The notes beneath the pieces are model-generated. The model saw only the letters and a program-made list of their open reading frames with translations. It had not been told where the DNA came from and searched no databases. Both the position numbers and the translations under genes were made by a program. A stretch of 8,901 nucleotides of DNA from an uncultured Clostridia bacterium (GTDB lineage: Bacteria; Bacillota; Clostridia; Christensenellales; Aristaeellaceae), in NCBI GenBank assembly GCA_934647145.1, contig CAKUFB010000096.1:1-8901 (forward strand). The letters are read 5' to 3'. Below, piece by piece: positions 7,508 to 8,901 of this stretch (the stretch's first letter is position 1; each line of letters starts with the position of its first letter).

Positions 7508-8772
7508 TATGCCTCTCCTTTCAGCGCCCGCGCGCCGACGTCATGCCGCATATATCGGTTGGCAAAGCGAACCTTGTCCGCCCCGAGGTAGGCCTTCTCG
7601 ATCGCCTGGCGCAGCGTGGGCGCACAGGCCGTCACGCCCGCCACCCGGCCGCCGCCGGTCACGAGGGCGTTCCCCTGCTTCTTGACCCCGGCGCAGTAGA
7701 GCAGCGCGTCGAAATCCGGATCGACCGTGAACGGGAAGCCGGTCTGATACGCCTGGGGATACCCCTCGGAGGCCAGCACCACGCAGCAGGCGTGCTCCTG
7801 CGAAAACACCACCGGGCAGGAGGCCAGCCGTTCCTCCTCCACCGCGCGCATGACCTCGAACAGGTCGCTTTTAAGCAGCGGCAGCACCACCTGGGTCTCC
7901 GGGTCGCCGAAGCGGCAGTTGTACTCGATCACCTTCGGGCCGTCCTTCGTGAGCATCAGGCCGAAGTACAGGCAGCCCTTGAACGGGCAGCCCTCCTCGC
8001 GCATCGCTCGAATGGTGGGCAGGAAAATCTTCTCCATGCACTCGGCGGCGATCGCGTCCGTATAATACGGATTGGGGGCGACGGCGCCCATGCCGCCGGT
8101 ATTCAGTCCCTGATCGCCGTCCAGGGCGCGCTTATGATCCATTGAGGAGACCATCGGCACCAGCGTGCGTCCGTCGGTAAATGACAGAACCGACACCTCC
8201 GGCCCCTCGAGGAACTCCTCGATCACGACGCTCGAGCCGCTCTCTCCGAACACCCTGTCCCCCATCATCGATACGACCGCTTTTTTCGCTTCCTCGATCG
8301 TCGGGCAGATCAGCACGCCCTTGCCCAGCGCCAGGCCGTCCGCCTTGACCACGAGCGGCGCTTTGGCCGTGTCGAGGTAGGAAAGCGCCTCGTTCTGGTC
8401 GGAAAAGGCGCGATATTCAGCCGTGGGAATGCCGTACTTTTTCATCAGGCTCTTGGCGAACACCTTGCTGCCCTCGATGCGCGCAGCCGCCTTCTCCGGG
8501 CCGAAGCAGGCGAAGCCCGCCGCGTGCAGCGCGTCCACTGCGCCCAGAGCCAGCGGATCGTCCGGCGCCACGACGACGAAATCCACGCCGTAGTCCCTCG
8601 CGGCCTGCACAAGGCCGGGAATATCCTTCACGTTTCCGGGCAGGCAGACCGCGTCCTGCGCGATGCCGCCGTTTCCGGGCAGCGCGTAGAGCTTCTCGAC
8701 CTGCGGGCTCGTCTTCAGCGACCGGATGATCGCGTGCTCCCGTCCGCCCGAGCCGACAACCAGTACCTTCAT
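7507..8772 (-). CDS. purD: Phosphoribosylamine--glycine ligase (GAR synthetase)
   Basis: PurD joins 5-phosphoribosylamine and glycine using ATP to form glycinamide ribonucleotide, the second step of de novo purine synthesis, in the cytosol. The product has 421 residues, the usual length. The N-terminal domain begins VLVVGSGGREHA (3-14), followed by ALPGNGG (30-36) and VVVAPDDPLALG (67-78). The ATP-grasp domain shows PLVVKADGLALGKGV (139-153), EGPEVSVLSFTDG (189-201) and QGLNTGGMGAVAPNPYYT (221-238). The PurD signature RFGDPETQVVLPLL is at 287-300. The start ATG (8770-8772) follows AGGAGG (8780-8785 on the plus strand) by 7 bases. This is the first gene of the visible purD-purL-fhs operon. It shares a TAATG stop-start junction with purL, so translation of the two is probably coupled. 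Nothing is missing or truncated. Confidence 0.97.
   Translation of the reverse strand: MKVLVVGSGGREHAIIRSLKTSPQVEKLYALPGNGGIAQDAVCLPGNVKDIPGLVQAARDYGVDFVVVAPDDPLALGAVDALHAAGFACFGPEKAAARIEGSKVFAKSLMKKYGIPTAEYRAFSDQNEALSYLDTAKAPLVVKADGLALGKGVLICPTIEEAKKAVVSMMGDRVFGESGSSVVIEEFLEGPEVSVLSFTDGRTLVPMVSSMDHKRALDGDQGLNTGGMGAVAPNPYYTDAIAAECMEKIFLPTIRAMREEGCPFKGCLYFGLMLTKDGPKVIEYNCRFGDPETQVVLPLLKSDLFEVMRAVEEERLASCPVVFSQEHACCVVLASEGYPQAYQTGFPFTVDPDFDALLYCAGVKKQGNALVTGGGRVAGVTACAPTLRQAIEKAYLGADKVRFANRYMRHDVGARALKGEA
7515..7521 (-). promoter_or_regulatory. purL ribosome binding site inside the purD coding end
   Basis: Read on the minus strand, AAAGGAG lies 7 bases before the purL ATG and is entirely within the last codons of purD. 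Ribosomes ending purD at TAA (7507-7509) would stop on the purL start codon (7505-7507), the arrangement expected for translational coupling. Confidence 0.75.
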
Positions 8773-8797
8773 ATTCTGACCTCCTAAGAACGATCGA

Positions 8798-8825
8798 GAG
8801 GCGGCTTTTCTAAGAAAAGCCCCTC
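8798..8825. repeat. Palindrome in the purD leader
   Basis: GGCTTTTC (8803-8810) pairs perfectly with GAAAAGCC (8814-8821) around a TAA loop. A further four pairs, GAGG (8798-8801) with CCTC (8822-8825), extend it if C8802 is bulged. No T-run follows on either strand, so it does not look like a standard terminator by itself. It lies 26 bases upstream of the purD start codon, and its left arm could interact with nearby initiation signals. It may be part of a larger structured or dispersed element together with the hairpin at 8846-8881. Confidence 0.65.
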
Positions 8826-8835
8826 AGACTGTCGA
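8807..8835 (-). promoter_or_regulatory. Possible sigma-A promoter for purD
   Basis: On the minus strand, TCGACA (8835-8830; five of six matches to TTGACA) is followed after exactly 17 bases by TAGAAA (8812-8807; four of six matches to TATAAT). A start point near 8800 would leave a leader of roughly 25-30 bases before purD. The -10 falls in the loop and arm of the palindrome at 8798-8825, so the fit could be a by-product of that structure. Position and spacing support it; the -10 match is only moderate. Confidence 0.3.
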
Positions 8836-8881
8836 AAAACCCCCGGAGAGCTCGAGAGGGTCGCAACCCTCTCGAACTTTC
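8835..8881. repeat. Long hairpin upstream of purD, possible terminator or attenuator
   Basis: TCGAGAGGGT (8852-8861) pairs perfectly with ACCCTCTCGA (8866-8875) around a CGCA loop. After one C-A mismatch, GAGAG (8846-8850) pairs with CTTTC (8877-8881), including one G-T wobble. On the minus strand, in the direction of purD, the stem is followed by CGGGGG and then TTTTT (8839-8835). This is terminator-like, though the T-run is separated from the stem by extra bases. It may end transcription from a gene to the right of the window, or act as an attenuator in the purD leader. Confidence 0.55.
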
Positions 8882-8901
8882 AATCGTGCCCAGCGGCGTG
8901 T

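Noticed and set aside
8872..8880. PurR-box-like half site (TCGAACTTT) upstream of purD
   Set aside because: Only one imperfect half site is present, it forms part of a hairpin arm, and no second site at the expected spacing was found.
8773..8880. Purine (guanine/adenine) riboswitch in the purD leader
   Set aside because: The conserved three-way-junction core and paired loop sequences of purine riboswitches are not present in the visible leader.

Overview
The window is a G+C-rich stretch in which third codon positions are dominated by G and C. Ribosome binding sites are strong AGGAGG or AAAGGAG types 7-10 bases before ATG starts. PurL is the long single-chain form with its glutaminase domain fused on. 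There is a small lipoprotein of a kind common in Clostridia, and a COG2509-type flavoprotein. Together these suggest a high-G+C member of the Firmicutes, class Clostridia (Oscillospirales or Christensenellales-like gut lineages). This assignment is inference from gene types, not from a marker gene.

Left part, plus strand (2-2041): the C-terminal end of an FAD-dependent dehydrogenase of the COG2509 type, then a dUTPase (dut), then a xylose-isomerase-like TIM-barrel protein (sugar phosphate isomerase/epimerase family). The first three genes are spaced by 5 and 11 bases and look like one transcript. After a 65-base gap comes a 76-residue Thr/Ala/Pro-rich lipoprotein with its own strong ribosome binding site. 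A hairpin at 2051-2084 closes this unit and appears to serve as a shared terminator with the opposing operon.

Right part, minus strand (8772 down to 2105): purD, purL and fhs, read right to left. The purD stop and purL start share one base (TAATG). purL and fhs are 27 bases apart. PurD makes glycinamide ribonucleotide (GAR). PurL converts formyl-GAR to formylglycinamidine ribonucleotide (FGAM). Fhs makes 10-formyl-tetrahydrofolate, the one-carbon donor for the two formyl transfers of de novo purine synthesis. The operon therefore couples purine ring assembly to its folate cofactor supply.

Right edge (8773-8901): about 130 non-coding bases upstream of purD hold two clear palindromes, a possible promoter, and a GCCGCTGGGCA sequence at the extreme edge. 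This is the only part of the window whose structure is not explained by ordinary housekeeping genes. No mobile element, CRISPR array, tRNA or rRNA is visible. I do not see a novel defence or metabolic system here; the genes are mostly conserved core metabolism.
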